In this document: positions 1 to 10,455 of the stretch, piece after piece
Layout: each line of letters starts with the position of its first letter
How positions within the stretch are numbered: position 1 is the first letter of the stretch
NCBI GenBank assembly: GCA_023634235.1
Contig: JAMKCF010000013.1
Location: 9,151,827 to 9,215,826 of the forward strand
From: Pisaster brevispinus
Lineage: Eukaryota; Echinodermata; Asteroidea; Forcipulatida; Asteriidae
Direction: 5' to 3'
DNA: 64,000 nucleotides
The notes under the pieces: generated by a model
Seen by the model: only the letters and a program-made list of their open reading frames with translations
What the model was told of the DNA's origin: nothing
Database searches by the model: none
Translations under genes and position numbers: made by a program

Positions 1-417
1 AATTGGACCCAGCTAACAGACTCTAGTCTGGGAAAATGCTCAGCTCTCTATTAAAAAAAAAAAAAGCAAGTGCAAGAAAACTTTAACTTTATCTGACTTT
101 ACATGGTTTTTCATACACAAAACCACAAAAGATTTACAGGCTCTTAGGTACATCTGAAAACTTCGGGTGATTACAATGTCAGTGTAAAAATTTGTGTATA
201 ATTATGACTCTTCTTGCTCTATTTACCGAAACACTTTTCATTGAATGAAGTTTTATGTTTGAGGTATACATGTACATGTATTTGTATTTACAAACAATCT
301 GTCAGAGGAAAATCTACTCTGTTCATATTGTTGTGTTGAACTTGATGTTTCATTTTGCGTAATCTGGTCTTTGGTTAGGTTCGTTGAGTTTACCCTGAGT
401 GTTTTGCATGTTGAGGG

Positions 418-540
418 AGACATTTGGGAACACTAGGTGGCAGCAGACTTACTGGGTAAATCCATTGTTCTCGGATGTTCGTGCATGCTCAGAACCAATT
501 GTGAAAACAATGGAAATTTCCCGGTATGCCTCTAGCTTCT
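418..540. mobile_element. Small inverted-repeat element, CTAGGTGGCAGCAG family
   Basis: It begins with a CACTAGGTGGCAGCAGACTT segment followed by ACTGGGTAAA and ends with a degenerate inverted copy (TTTCCCGGTATGCCTCTAGC). The better-preserved copy is at 13125-13258, and both contain an internal TGCTCAGAA-like word. It is non-autonomous and has no coding capacity. Confidence 0.5.
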
Positions 541-1117
541 CAAACTCTCCCATCACTTCAGTAACAGAAAGCATGATGATGATGAGACGACAGAAATTAT
601 TTATCCAAACCAGTCACACATTTTACAATTTAATACATTTTTACAATGGCCTGTTACAATTTGCAGTACTTTTGACCGCATGAGGGTGGTGTGAACCAAG
701 TTTATGTGATGCGATGAATAAAACAAACTGGTTTTTCAGTGTTTGTTTTAGAAATTTGTTGTTGAAAGCGCCCGCATGTGGTCGAAAATACATTCAATTA
801 ATCTTCTTCATTTTGAAACATGTAATTTGAATGACAATTGACAATGAATCTGTTGTTGGCATGTTATTGTTTAACAGATTTCCAGCTTATACTTATAGCT
901 TTATAAAGTGAGTTTTTTGTTTTAGTTTATGATTTCATTTTGGTTAATTCCATGGTACTAACTACAACTTTTCAATGTTTTTCCAATCATATTTTAAAAG
1001 ATAACTATTCATATCATCACTGGATTAACAAAATGCTCTTTTCATTTCACATTTTGCTTCTTGTGATGTCATTTTCAGGGTCCATTTATTTAATTTAAAA
1101 AAGGGCCAACCATGCTA

Positions 1118-1230
1118 ACAACCTGGAATTTCATCTTTGAGAGGGCAAAGCCATTTTCATATTACAAAGGACACTTCAATTGGAAAATCTTAAAGTCTAT
1201 GGAATGTTTTGAGGGGGCCAAGGCCAAGGA
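1118..1230. repeat. Dispersed repeat, 'CAGGCCTG/CCTTGGTGCC' family
   Basis: It shares the order 'GGAATTTCATCTTTGAGAGG', a 'CCATTTTCAT' word, 'AAGTCTATGG' and 'GGCCAAGGCC' with copies at 3800-3985, 5980-6105 and 8385-8525, in both orientations. Confidence 0.5.
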
Positions 1231-1647
1231 TGTCAATGCATGATGTCTATACTATTTTCACCATAATATACAAACGAATTCAACAGGTCTTGAATCAAGT
1301 CACTTTATCTGTTAAGAAAACAAGAATTATTGTGGTTCTACAGTCAAAAAGTAGGAACTGTATCCACAGTGTTGTACATGCTGTACTTTTATGTGTGTAC
1401 ACATAGACCTCTAGACTTGTTTCAAGGACCTCATACAATGTTGCTGGTCTTCGTCATGGTTTTGCCACTCTGTTGGTTTGGTCCAAGACAGTTTAGGTCT
1501 CCAAAATTTACCAAAATCACAAAAACGAAACACCGGATGTTTGAATCTGTAACATTATGATTTTGGTTTTACCCTTACTTATTATTTCATAAATTAAATA
1601 GTTTAATTCACTGCTAAGTCCAGGATTTGGGCTGGTCTCACTTGGCA

Positions 1648-1812
1648 TGCTTGATGGTCTAGTGGTTAAGACATCTGTTCTAGAATTTGGGGTTTGTGGG
1701 TTCGAATCCCACCCCAGCAGCCTCTGGGTTTTTTTTTCCTGTAGGACTCAGGGAAAGCACTGAGTATACTGTTCTTATCACACATCAGGGTAAGGGTAAA
1801 ATCAGAATTATG
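1648..1812 (+). mobile_element. tRNA-derived SINE (family A)
   Basis: A tRNA-like head carries a box A-like TGGTCTAGTGG (1655-1665) and a box B GGTTCGAATCC (1699-1709). It is followed by the tRNA-unrelated body shared with other copies: CCTGTAGGACTCAGGGAAAG, then CACATCAGGGTAAGGGTAAAA. Further copies, all on the minus strand, lie at 18322-18500, 27585-27700, 28472-28615, 28633-28790, 47455-47590 and 50955-51125. The anticodon arm is decayed, so this is not a functional tRNA gene. Confidence 0.75.
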
Positions 1813-1948
1813 TAATCAGTACATCAATTAGAAAAGCTTAACATTGTCGCCCATTGTTCAATGTTAAAACCAAACTGTTCCATGAAAGCACATGACATGA
1901 AGTATTACGCATGTACAGTAAACAGAAATTACATTTTTTGTTTACAAC

Positions 1949-2036
1949 AAGGTTATGTCTAGAGTATGAAATAATCCTCATTAGAATTCAATAAGGTTAT
2001 GTCTAGAGTATGAAATAATCCTCATTAGTATTCAAG
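1949..2036. repeat. 44-bp tandem duplication
   Basis: Two nearly identical copies start with AAGGTTATGTCTAGAGTATG at 1949 and 1993. The second runs into a series of TCATTA/GTATTCA words described in the findings. Confidence 0.8.
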
Positions 2037-2763
2037 ATCCTCATGAATATTCATGGTGAAAGATAATCTGGGTTGATTTACCATAGTAGTTCATTAATAT
2101 TCATACATGTAATTCACCCTGATCCAATAACCACTATTGTCAAAAGCATGATCAGTCCTCTGTGTTTGTGATCAGAATTACCGCTCATTAATATCCATTT
2201 TTTGCTTATTATCCGTCTTTTCATGCTCTACCTTAAATAAGTAGTGACAGCTCCTAAGGATGTAACCATGCAGGTTTGTTAGCAAAGCAAACTAACAAGG
2301 TTTTTTGTTTTTAAACAGTTTTCTGCTCATTGTGTGTTGTTTGCACATTGCACAAAGCACCTCAGGAAAACATTTCTTTCCAATTCACAGTTGGTTTGCC
2401 TTTCTTTTGCTCTGCACGGAAAAGATGGCAATGTTTTTTTCACAAATAGTAGCGAAGATCCTTTTTTAGTAGAGTCCAAATTGACAACATAATTTGCTGA
2501 AAATCACTTCTGTTCCTTTACTAATGATTTGGTTCAGTATCATCATCTCAGTTGGACTGGCCAGTAATTGAGAAAATGTGAAACGATAAAATTGAAAGTT
2601 AACATTTTTACTATCCTATCCTTGCCCATTGCACTTTTCCCAACCCATTTCCGGTCCTTCAAGAAAAGCTGTTTTCCTTTGTCAGTCTTTGGGACGTAAA
2701 TCACTATATTTGTTTTCTATATAACTGTTAGAAGCTTGTGTATGTTTTGGTTTATTGTTTTAG

Positions 2764-2812
2764 CTAATATCTGCCTGACTATGAGATTTCCCGTACTGAA
2801 TACACAAACACT
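2764..2812 (+). CDS. Candidate 49-nt internal exon of the Ser/Pro-rich gene
   Basis: A pyrimidine-rich tract ending TTGTTTTAG precedes it and a consensus donor GTAAGTGC follows. Only one frame is open (reading ...NICLTMRFPVLNTQT). It ends two bases into a codon, and the terminal exon at 4266 supplies exactly the one missing base, so the two join in frame. The encoded peptide was not recognised. The splice sites are good but the exon is too short to be certain. Confidence 0.4.
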
Positions 2813-3533
2813 GTAAGTGCCTGTCCACTGGAAAACCTGTATATGCAGACCTGCCATCTATTCCCGATTTTTGCAGAAAGTTTCCTGAAAATAAACCAAT
2901 CTTTCCAGGTTCTGATGAACAAGTTTGAAAATGTCCCAGATTCTGGAAACTTTGTCCATACTTTGTTGAATAGTTCTAAATATACCCCTGATCTCAAGAT
3001 TCAAATGCTTGCAGCTCTGGTATATGATCAATAATTGAATGTCCTTCTTTAGACTCTTATAACTTGTGATATCAGATAGAAAGCATGGACATTTATATAT
3101 CACATTAGAAGAGAATTATTAGCTCTTTTCAACAGTATACAAGGATGTTTATTTGCAAGGCAGTAAATAAAGAGTTTTATTGTAAAACAGTACATGGGCT
3201 TAGGCAGGAACTGTGTTTATGTATTGTGACCAGTCAGGCAGATATGGCTAAGTTTGGTTACTTACAAAACTTCTGTGGCCACTAACATTATTTTGACATG
3301 TTGACGAATATATGTGTTCAGTTTATGTTACCCCCAGTTTCTAAACTGGCTGTTTGATCGTATTTCACTTTGATATTGACAGTGTGTGCTTCTTAATGCC
3401 AAGTTGTTGAATCTTGTGCTCATTTGCAACTATCATGACAACAAAAAGTACCTTCATGTTGCACAATTATCCAATCACATGCCTTGTTGTATTGACCCAA
3501 TTCCTCTGATGTCATCATCACAATAATCTTCGT

Positions 3534-3638
3534 TGCGCCATTCTGGGAGTCAAAGTTAGGTATGTTGTTGCACACTTTATGCTAAGCGGCATTTACACGC
3601 TTACCAAAAGGTGCAATTTGACTCCCAAAATGGCGAGT
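3534..3638. mobile_element. Short inverted-repeat element (about 105 bp)
   Basis: The ends CGCCATTCTGGGAGTCAAAG and ATTTGACTCCCAAAATGGCG are near-perfect inverted repeats flanking a central GC-poor loop. It is a typical non-autonomous MITE and lies in the presumed last intron of the Ser/Pro-rich gene. Confidence 0.6.
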
Positions 3639-3799
3639 GTGGCAGATAGTAACTGCATGTGATGTTTGTGCAAGGGGTCAGTGCAGCTTCATTTGACTGA
3701 GTATTTACGACAAAATAAAATTCAACACCAGGTATTTAGGGGCAAGGCCTTTGGCTGCATAGCAACATGTCAGCTCAGACTTGTAAATTGAACAGCAAT

Positions 3800-3985
3800 A
3801 TTCAGGCCTGGTACTTTGTTCTTGTTAGGGCAAGGTAGTTTTCCTTGGCAGAGGGCACCTCCAAAGGGAAATACCAAATTTCTACTGGAACGTTTCAAGG
3901 GGCACCAAGGCTATGGAGACAGGAGCATGGAGAAATGTGCCTCTGTCGCCCTTTGAGAAGTATCAGGTCTGAATGGCAGACCTCC
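3800..3985. repeat. Dispersed repeat, 'CAGGCCTG' family
   Basis: It begins with TCAGGCCTGGTACTTTGTTC and contains GGGCACCAAGGC, related to the copies at 1118, 5980 and 8385. Confidence 0.45.
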
Positions 3986-4265
3986 TCAGTCAAAGGCCTT
4001 AGTTAAAATAACACCATTCCCCTTTCAAATGTGTGTTGCACTCTTCTGGTTTTACAGGTTTTATTTCTACATTGACCTCACTGAGTTAATATTCTTTCTA
4101 ACCATGGTTATAATATATTCAGTGAATTCATACCTTTAACCTGTTTGTGACTCACACTATTGAAGCCAAAGCTGACAAAGGATGCACTGAAAGTTTACAT
4201 TTCACAATCCTTTAATTTAATATTTTGAAGTTTTATTAATGATGATTAATATTTCTTTCACACAG

Positions 4266-4743
4266 CCTTTCAAGGACTTCTGTATCCCCAGGGCCAGTCT
4301 CACCTAGTCCGTCACCCAGTCCGTCACTCTCCAGCCTCTCCCCAACCCCTTCTCCATCACTGTCATCGGCCAGCTCCCTCAGTGATCTCAGGTCATTGAC
4401 CTCTCATGGGTCCAATCGCAGCCGGTCGGTCAGCCCGAACTCCCGCGCCCCGACCTTCCGTCAGTTCTACCCTGCCCGCCCTATCCAACAGAGCTCTTCG
4501 ACCACGTCGCTGCGGACATCTGGTCTGAAAAGCCCCTCACCTAGGGGTGCTGCCTCCTTACGCCAGGCTAGCCGCGGGAGCAAAACAGGGGGTAAGAGCC
4601 CCAGTATGGTGAAGAGAAGCACAGTTACAGTTCCCGGGTCACAGAGGCCCTGCAGCATCGGTAATAAACAAGCCACTAGTCCAACAAGACCAACAGCTAC
4701 TTCAAGGGTCTCCAAATCTAATGATAAGTTCTCAACCATGTAA
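4266..4743 (+). CDS. C-terminal exon of a Ser/Pro-rich basic protein, unrecognised
   Basis: The last exon of a plus-strand gene whose 5' part lies left of the window. The acceptor is TTTCTTTCACACAG|C and the stop is TAA at 4741-4743. It encodes about 158 residues. First comes a run of Ser-Pro repeats (SPSPSPSPSLSSLSPTPSPS), then a basic, Arg/Ser/Thr-rich tail with motifs such as SRSVSP, RQFYPARP and LKSPSPRG, ending in NDKFSTM. The base composition is clearly richer in G+C than its surroundings, as expected for coding DNA. The low-complexity, positively charged SP-rich tail resembles those of microtubule-associated and cytoskeletal linker proteins, but no family was recognised. A TTG/ATG within the exon is not proposed as a start. 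Confidence 0.65.
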
Positions 4744-7700
4744 AGAGAGAGCGGGTTTTTAAGTGATTGCTGGTTATTCCAAAATGCACAGTGAATAACT
4801 TCTATATTGCAGTTTTCTCGTAGAGAGACTGGATTACACTTCGAAGGATAATTTTTTTGGAAACCTTACTGATGAAAATGAGTTCTCAGATGACGTTATT
4901 ATTTTTCCGCTTGCAATGCTGGAGTACTTACAATGCTGGAGTACTTACATGTACACGTCATGCACACACGTTACTAGAACTGAATGAACATGCACTGGAT
5001 GGCACTATTGGTACATATCCTTCATGTGCGTAGTACTCCAACATGGGCGACGCCTCGCATTGCTGTAGAAATGTGATGTCAGTCAGACGAGTCTTTGCCT
5101 ACTTCCACTAAGTCATACAAACATATGCAGTACATGTAACTTTTGCTCATTTATAACTCGTGACCTATGTATAAAAATTGAACCCATTACTGAAAAAAGA
5201 AGTTTACAAAAAATCTTCTCCCAACAAATTTTTTTATGAAACAATGTGTATCCATATTCAGATTTAACAAATCAGGAAATCTTCCACATTTTTAAATTTC
5301 AATTTTTCTTTCAATTTTTTTCTGAAAGCGATTTTAAGAAGCAATCAATTTTTAACATAGATTTTTAGAACAGTTGTTTTAGAATTCTAGTGTTTGAACA
5401 TTAGTTTTCCTTCCATACATGTATATCACTGCATATGCTTAAGCAGAGGCCTTTTGACAAAATAATTGAGGCAATAACAATTGTGGATAGATTTCTTTGC
5501 AAAATAACTGTAGAAATCTGTGTTTTTTACTCATTTTAGTCTCTTTGCAAATTCACAAATTTATAAATATTAACACAAAACATGTACACTAAGGTGACAT
5601 TTTTAAAAATAATCATTTCATCGTTTCAAACATATAATTCAAACCTTAATTTATTGTTTTTCACATTTTTAATGTTTAAAGAATGTTTGATACATCACTG
5701 TAAATATCATCACTATAAATTGACGGTTTATTATTGCATTCAATGTTATTGAGATTTAAAAAAAAAAAGATTCATGCAAGTCAATGTATTTCTGTTCAAA
5801 TTAGTGTCCATAAAGTATGTGATATGAACTCCAAAATGCACAAGGCTTTAAGTTGACAGGTTGAGGGAAGATACCAGTGCCTAGTGTAATCCTCCATTTA
5901 AAGTTTGATCTTAAACAACAGCATTAATTGATCTCTGTGAAGAAATGTTCAATATTGTATATATATTATGCCACAGAGCCCTGCTTTTGTCCTTGGTGCC
6001 ACTTCACTGCAAAGGTTTCCCATAAACGTTAAGTTTTTCTAATGGATGTACCCTTTTCAAAATGGAAATGGCCTTGCCCTCTCAAAGAAGAAATTCCAGG
6101 CCTGAATTACTGTACATTGTCTGTTAATTCCTATCCTATTGAAGAGTGTGAGGTAATTTCAATGTAGCCAAACACTTTACACAAACTGGCTTCACTGATT
6201 ACCAGAAGCCCATAGGAGTTTGAACTAGTTTTTCTTTGATGATTTATACGAGCAATGATGAATAATTTGACTTGGCTTTTTTAACGTACGCTCAACAAAG
6301 ACTAAAGTCTTCTGTCATAAGAAATGCTTTTGAACGATGAATTTTGTGATCTTTGGTAAAATTACAAGCAAAAAATTCAGATTTGCAGCAGATATGCACT
6401 CATGTGAGGCATTTGACTTACCGACAGGATAGCCCCTTGTATTTTGCTTAATTTTGTGTGGTGCTTACACATTTGTGCGGTTCCATTGTTTTTCCTCAGC
6501 GATGGTGGCCTCTGCAAGGGCCTCTGTGACAAACTGTGAGCTTGAGAGGTAAAGAACAGTGCCCTCTACTGTCAGACCTGTACATTTTGGAATCTGTTTT
6601 AGGGAGTAACTTGTAGTTGGGCACATTTTCGCATCTCCAGTCAGAGTCGTAGTTACATGGTAGAAAACAAATCTTTGTTCTTGCCTTGCTGATTAAAAAG
6701 TTGCTTCAAATTTGAATAAAAAGAAAACATTTGAGCGTGTAATACATGTATTGGTTTGTCGTAACAACCATTTTTTGTACAGTTATTTAAATTTATTACT
6801 ATCATAAATGTCGTCGTTTGTACACTTATATTTCAAAACATTTAGTGGTTGATCACCAGTGATTATTTAATATTGCTCATGCTTTAGAATAGCCTAATCA
6901 TTTCAATATCTAAAGTAAGTAGTTTTTAACCATCACATTATCGCTAACAATATCTGTATGTACTTTTACCTTATAATTTGGTGTTAAAGTTTTTACAACC
7001 AGAAGTTGAAAGAACGAGTTTCTTCGGCCACACTATGGTGTTATTGCGTTTTTTAAATAGGCAATTACAAACTTTAGTATTGTTTGTGATTTGACGGGGA
7101 TGTCCAGACTCCTGTTTTTATTTGTTTTAAAGGTAGAAACAGTGAGGAACCAGAACCTAAAGTGCCCTGAAAATGTATACACTTAGATTTACGATAAACT
7201 TTGAACTTAAATTGATACTTGGTACCTTGACAACAATAGTTCTTCCAGAAAACAATTTCCAAAGTCTCTAAATTCCCACCTTCTCTTCTCACCATTACCC
7301 CCACTTTTCATCAAGCATTTTGCTCCAAGTTTTGTAACCGAATAGTTAATGTACTTAATCAAATTGCAACCTCGATATATTTTTGTATCAATTTGTAAAT
7401 GTATCCTATTTAGATTTTGACAATATTGAGAGAAACTACATTCACAGGCCGTCAACTTCGTATAAAAGGGGTTAAAATTACTTGTAATCAGATTTTTAAT
7501 TTTTTACTTAAAGTGCGCCCAATTTTGAAAAAGTAAACTTTCGTAACCAGAAACCATACAATAGCATTTTACGAATGTTGTTACGTTTAAAAAAGATATA
7601 TACCTCATTATAACAAAAGTAATAGCAATAGCAAATTATGTAGCACCGCCGTAGAAATACAGGAAGCGTAAAGACTTTACTCCTAATTCTATGATTTCTG

Positions 7701-7917
7701 TAGAAGTATCAAATTAGGAAGAGCCCAATCGCTTAATGCTGTTAATAAGTTAAGCAGTATGATTATGATATGCAAACATACATGTAAGTGTATGCGCAAA
7801 GTAAAAAGAGAGCTGGGAACCAGAAGCAATGTACTTTATAACATTCTGTTTGATAACCTTTGTCTGCTATAAAGCTTTGTCCAAATCAAGCCATTTTGAA
7901 GAAAACACCTTTTTCAC
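4744..7917 (+). other. Probable 3' UTR and AT-rich intergenic DNA
   Basis: Downstream of the stop at 4743 the sequence becomes AT-rich with no exon-like stretch. AATAAA-type words (for example near 6714) could end the transcript, but the true poly(A) site cannot be fixed. A direct duplication of TACAATGCTGGAGTACTTAC lies at 4914-4950. The dispersed repeat at 5980-6105 is annotated separately. Confidence 0.4.
5980..6105. repeat. Dispersed repeat, 'CAGGCCTG' family
   Basis: Contains CCTTGGTGCC, TTTCCCATAAACGTTAAG, AATGGAAATGGCC, CTCTCAAAGAAGAAATTCC and terminal CAGGCCTG. It aligns by eye with 8385-8525 in the same orientation. Confidence 0.55.
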
Positions 7918-8044
7918 CAATCCAGCCGTAGCCACTACCTAGCCCAATCCAGCCGTAGCCACTACCTAGCCCAATCCAGCCGTAGCCACTACCTAGCCCA
8001 ATCCAGCCGTAGCCACTACCTAGCCCAATCCAGCCGTAGCCACT
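7918..8044. repeat. 27-bp minisatellite, about 5 copies
   Basis: The unit AATCCAGCCGTAGCCACTAC plus CTAGCCC repeats almost without change from 7918 to 8044. Near identity of the copies suggests a recent expansion or an allele-variable locus. Confidence 0.95.
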
Positions 8045-8384
8045 GTCATTTCAGACACAGCCTAAGAATGTTCAGTTTGTGTGGTTAACACCTTGAGTTA
8101 TACTAAAAGTATACAAAGCTTTGTGACATGGCCTGACAGGAATCATCTTTGCTCATGATATTCCCACTTCAATTTTTTTTGGGCCCACAGAAAAATAAGC
8201 AAAACTGTTACTAAGTAGCCTGACAAAAATATAAAAGCCTTTACATGTATTCTATGTTGGTCAGCCCTTGTACTCAACATTACTTTCCTGCTTTTTTCCC
8301 AAGGGCCAAGTATCATGCCTGTTCTTGAGAGAATTTGATCCAGGCTTGGAATCACACAGAGGCCATTGGGAGCCTCTGTTGCCC

Positions 8385-8525
8385 AAACATTGGCCTTGGT
8401 GCCCACGTCTTGGCCTTGGTGCCTGCCCCTTCAAAAATTTCCCATAGACTTTCAGATTTTTCAAAAGTGCCTCTTTCTAAATGAAAATGGCCTCGGCCTC
8501 TCAAAGATGGAACTCCGGGCCTGCT
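8385..8525. repeat. Dispersed repeat, 'CAGGCCTG' family
   Basis: Contains two copies of TTGGCCTTGGTGCC, TTTCCCATAGACTTTCAG, AAATGGCCTCGGCCTCTCAA and terminal GGGCCTG. It corresponds to 5980-6105 and, inverted, to 1118-1230. Confidence 0.55.
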
Positions 8526-8631
8526 CATCTGACACATGTCGTACATGTACAACACAGGTCACTCATCAATTCACACCGCCAACATTGCCTAATGGGCCTT
8601 TTGTATGCAATTTACCCATGGGGAAACCAGG

Positions 8632-8768
8632 GGTCGATTCACAAACATAGTCCTAACATAGGACTAGTCCTAGGAGTTATTAAAAACTTAAGACTAGTCC
8701 GAAGTTAGGACGAGTAACTCATCCTAACTCGAGATAAGACTAGTCTTAACTCTTTGTGAAATCCACAC
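8632..8768. mobile_element. MITE with internal ACTAGTCCTA palindromes
   Basis: The ends GATTCACAAA and TTTGTGAAATCC are inverted repeats. The interior is a series of degenerate inverted words (TAGGACTAGTCCTAGG, AGACTAGTCC, AGACTAGTCT), so the element can fold almost end to end. It has no coding capacity. Confidence 0.65.
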
Positions 8769-10250
8769 CTGCCCATGGTGGGACAGCGTGTTGATGTAGT
8801 GACTGCTCCTTCTAGTGCTACTATATAAATTCTATGGATTAACCACTAACAGTTTTGTGACATTGCCAAGCCCATGTCATTGCTTATTGCTATTCGTTTA
8901 TGCTGTAAAACAGTCTGGTGCCTGACCTTTACACCATGTGAGTGTGGTGTCTTTTAGACCATAGCACCTATGCTATTACTTGAATGTAAATAAATTTCTT
9001 CACGCAAATTTGGTATTGATGCTCTGTGCTAGATGAACTAACAAGTTTGTATTTATGTTAAATGTACAGCATTGGTGTTAATCTAAATATTTCTGGGTGT
9101 GCAATAAATGTTGAATTATTATTATTTTTGTTTCTGTGATTTGTTTTTACTATTTTTTGTACCAATTTTCTAAATTTATTTGGTGCTAGGTAAAGAAATA
9201 TATTGGTACCAGTTGAACATCAACTGGTGATTAGCATTTTCCTTGAGACATAAGAACTTCTGATTGGCAAGAGGGTCACTTCCAGAAATGACTCTCACTG
9301 ATTGTGCAATGTGATACCTTGAAGTTGATTTTGTTGAGGAAGTGTTTTAACCTTTGGTAATTTGACAAGAGAAGGATTATGTTGCTACAATAACTGCTGA
9401 AAGATTTACATATGAGTTGTTCGAGTTATCAGCATTTACTATACTCTTTTCTAATCAGGATTGTTTGTAAGTTTGATATCTCAGAGGCAAGATAGTTTTG
9501 TATCAGTAATAACCGAGTGCGATTTACAACAACTAGAGGAAATTCCATTGAGCTGTCAAGACTAGAAAGTGGGCAGAGTTCAGAGATTTGTAATAGTTGA
9601 AACAATCAGTCAGAAGAGTGATAGACCCTTTGTAAAGGCTGGCATAACTGAGGTCAAACAATGGAAATGTCCTCTCAGGCAGTTGGAGGTCTTCCTTTGA
9701 CCTACATGAGGGCGCTGTCTGAGCAAGGGGGTCTACTATCCACAACCAAGTTTTTGGCTGTAATGACATTTTGTGCATAGTCCCCTTGCATTGGCTGCCA
9801 TCTTTTATGTCAAACAATGGAAAATGTACGCGCTGCGCACGACTCTCAGCCAATGATATCTCTTCATTGACCTCATTTAGGGGACTGTTTTGGGCTTTTG
9901 CTCACATGCTCTTTTTTACTGCATGTTTCCCCCTTCTCCCGATTTAAACTTTCAACTCATTCTACTCGGCAGTTCTCTGGAATTTGACTCAGAATTTTGA
10001 GGACAGTCTTGTCCAAGTTCACACTAGTTATTTACTCTCATCACAAGGTTGTACATATAGACCAACATGAGAATCTGTGCTTGTATTGCATTTAAGGTGA
10101 GGGAGAGAAAATATACGCTGATTGCATGGCTTTCAACAGAGTGTTTTATAACCTTTCTGGTTTGGTGTATTTTTACAGTTTTTATTTCGGTATTGTTTTT
10201 TCTTAAAGTTACATGTACTTTGTTCTGTAGTCTTAAAATAAGAAATCAAT
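8769..10250. other. Intergenic, no gene seen
   Basis: AT-rich unique-looking DNA. Open frames here (for example 9533-9853 minus) lack splice signals and protein-like composition. Short GTCAAACAATGGAAA words at about 9653 and 9812 hint at an old repeat. Confidence 0.4.
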
Positions 10251-10455
10251 AGCACTCCGCACTAATGCTAAGAAAAGAAACTATAGTACACCGATCTAAG
10301 ACAAGGTGTCAAATTTTGCTAGCGTACCCATGGGTACGCCCATTTACTGATTGTACTACTAATGCAGTCTAGCGTGATTGCGTGATTGGATGTGGAATGT
10401 GCGTCTGACAGCGGGGTATTTTGTGCAAAAAGTAAAATCATTAGTGTGGAGTGCT
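10251..10455. mobile_element. MITE with AGCACTCCGCACTAATGCT ends
   Basis: The left end AGCACTCCGCACTAATGCT and right end ATTAGTGTGGAGTGCT form terminal inverted repeats. A second, diverged copy with the same ends and the internal GTCTGACAGC(C/G)GGGTATTTT lies at 15409-15642. Confidence 0.75.

Larger units (their letters stand above)
1..1647. other. Gene-free stretch, probable intron or upstream DNA
   Basis: No convincing exon is visible on either strand. The short open frames are AT-rich and lack good splice signals. It holds two dispersed repeats (about 418-540 and 1118-1230). If the exon at 2764 is real, this is probably intron of the same plus-strand gene. Confidence 0.5.

Noticed and set aside
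1648..1720. Functional tRNA gene
   Set aside because: A and B boxes are present, but the arms do not pair into a cloverleaf and the same head recurs in at least seven elements with a common non-tRNA body, so it is a SINE.
2779..3103. Overlapping frames on both strands near 2.8-3.1 kb
   Set aside because: Only the 49-nt segment 2764-2812 has paired splice signals. The longer frames cross its donor and have no other support.
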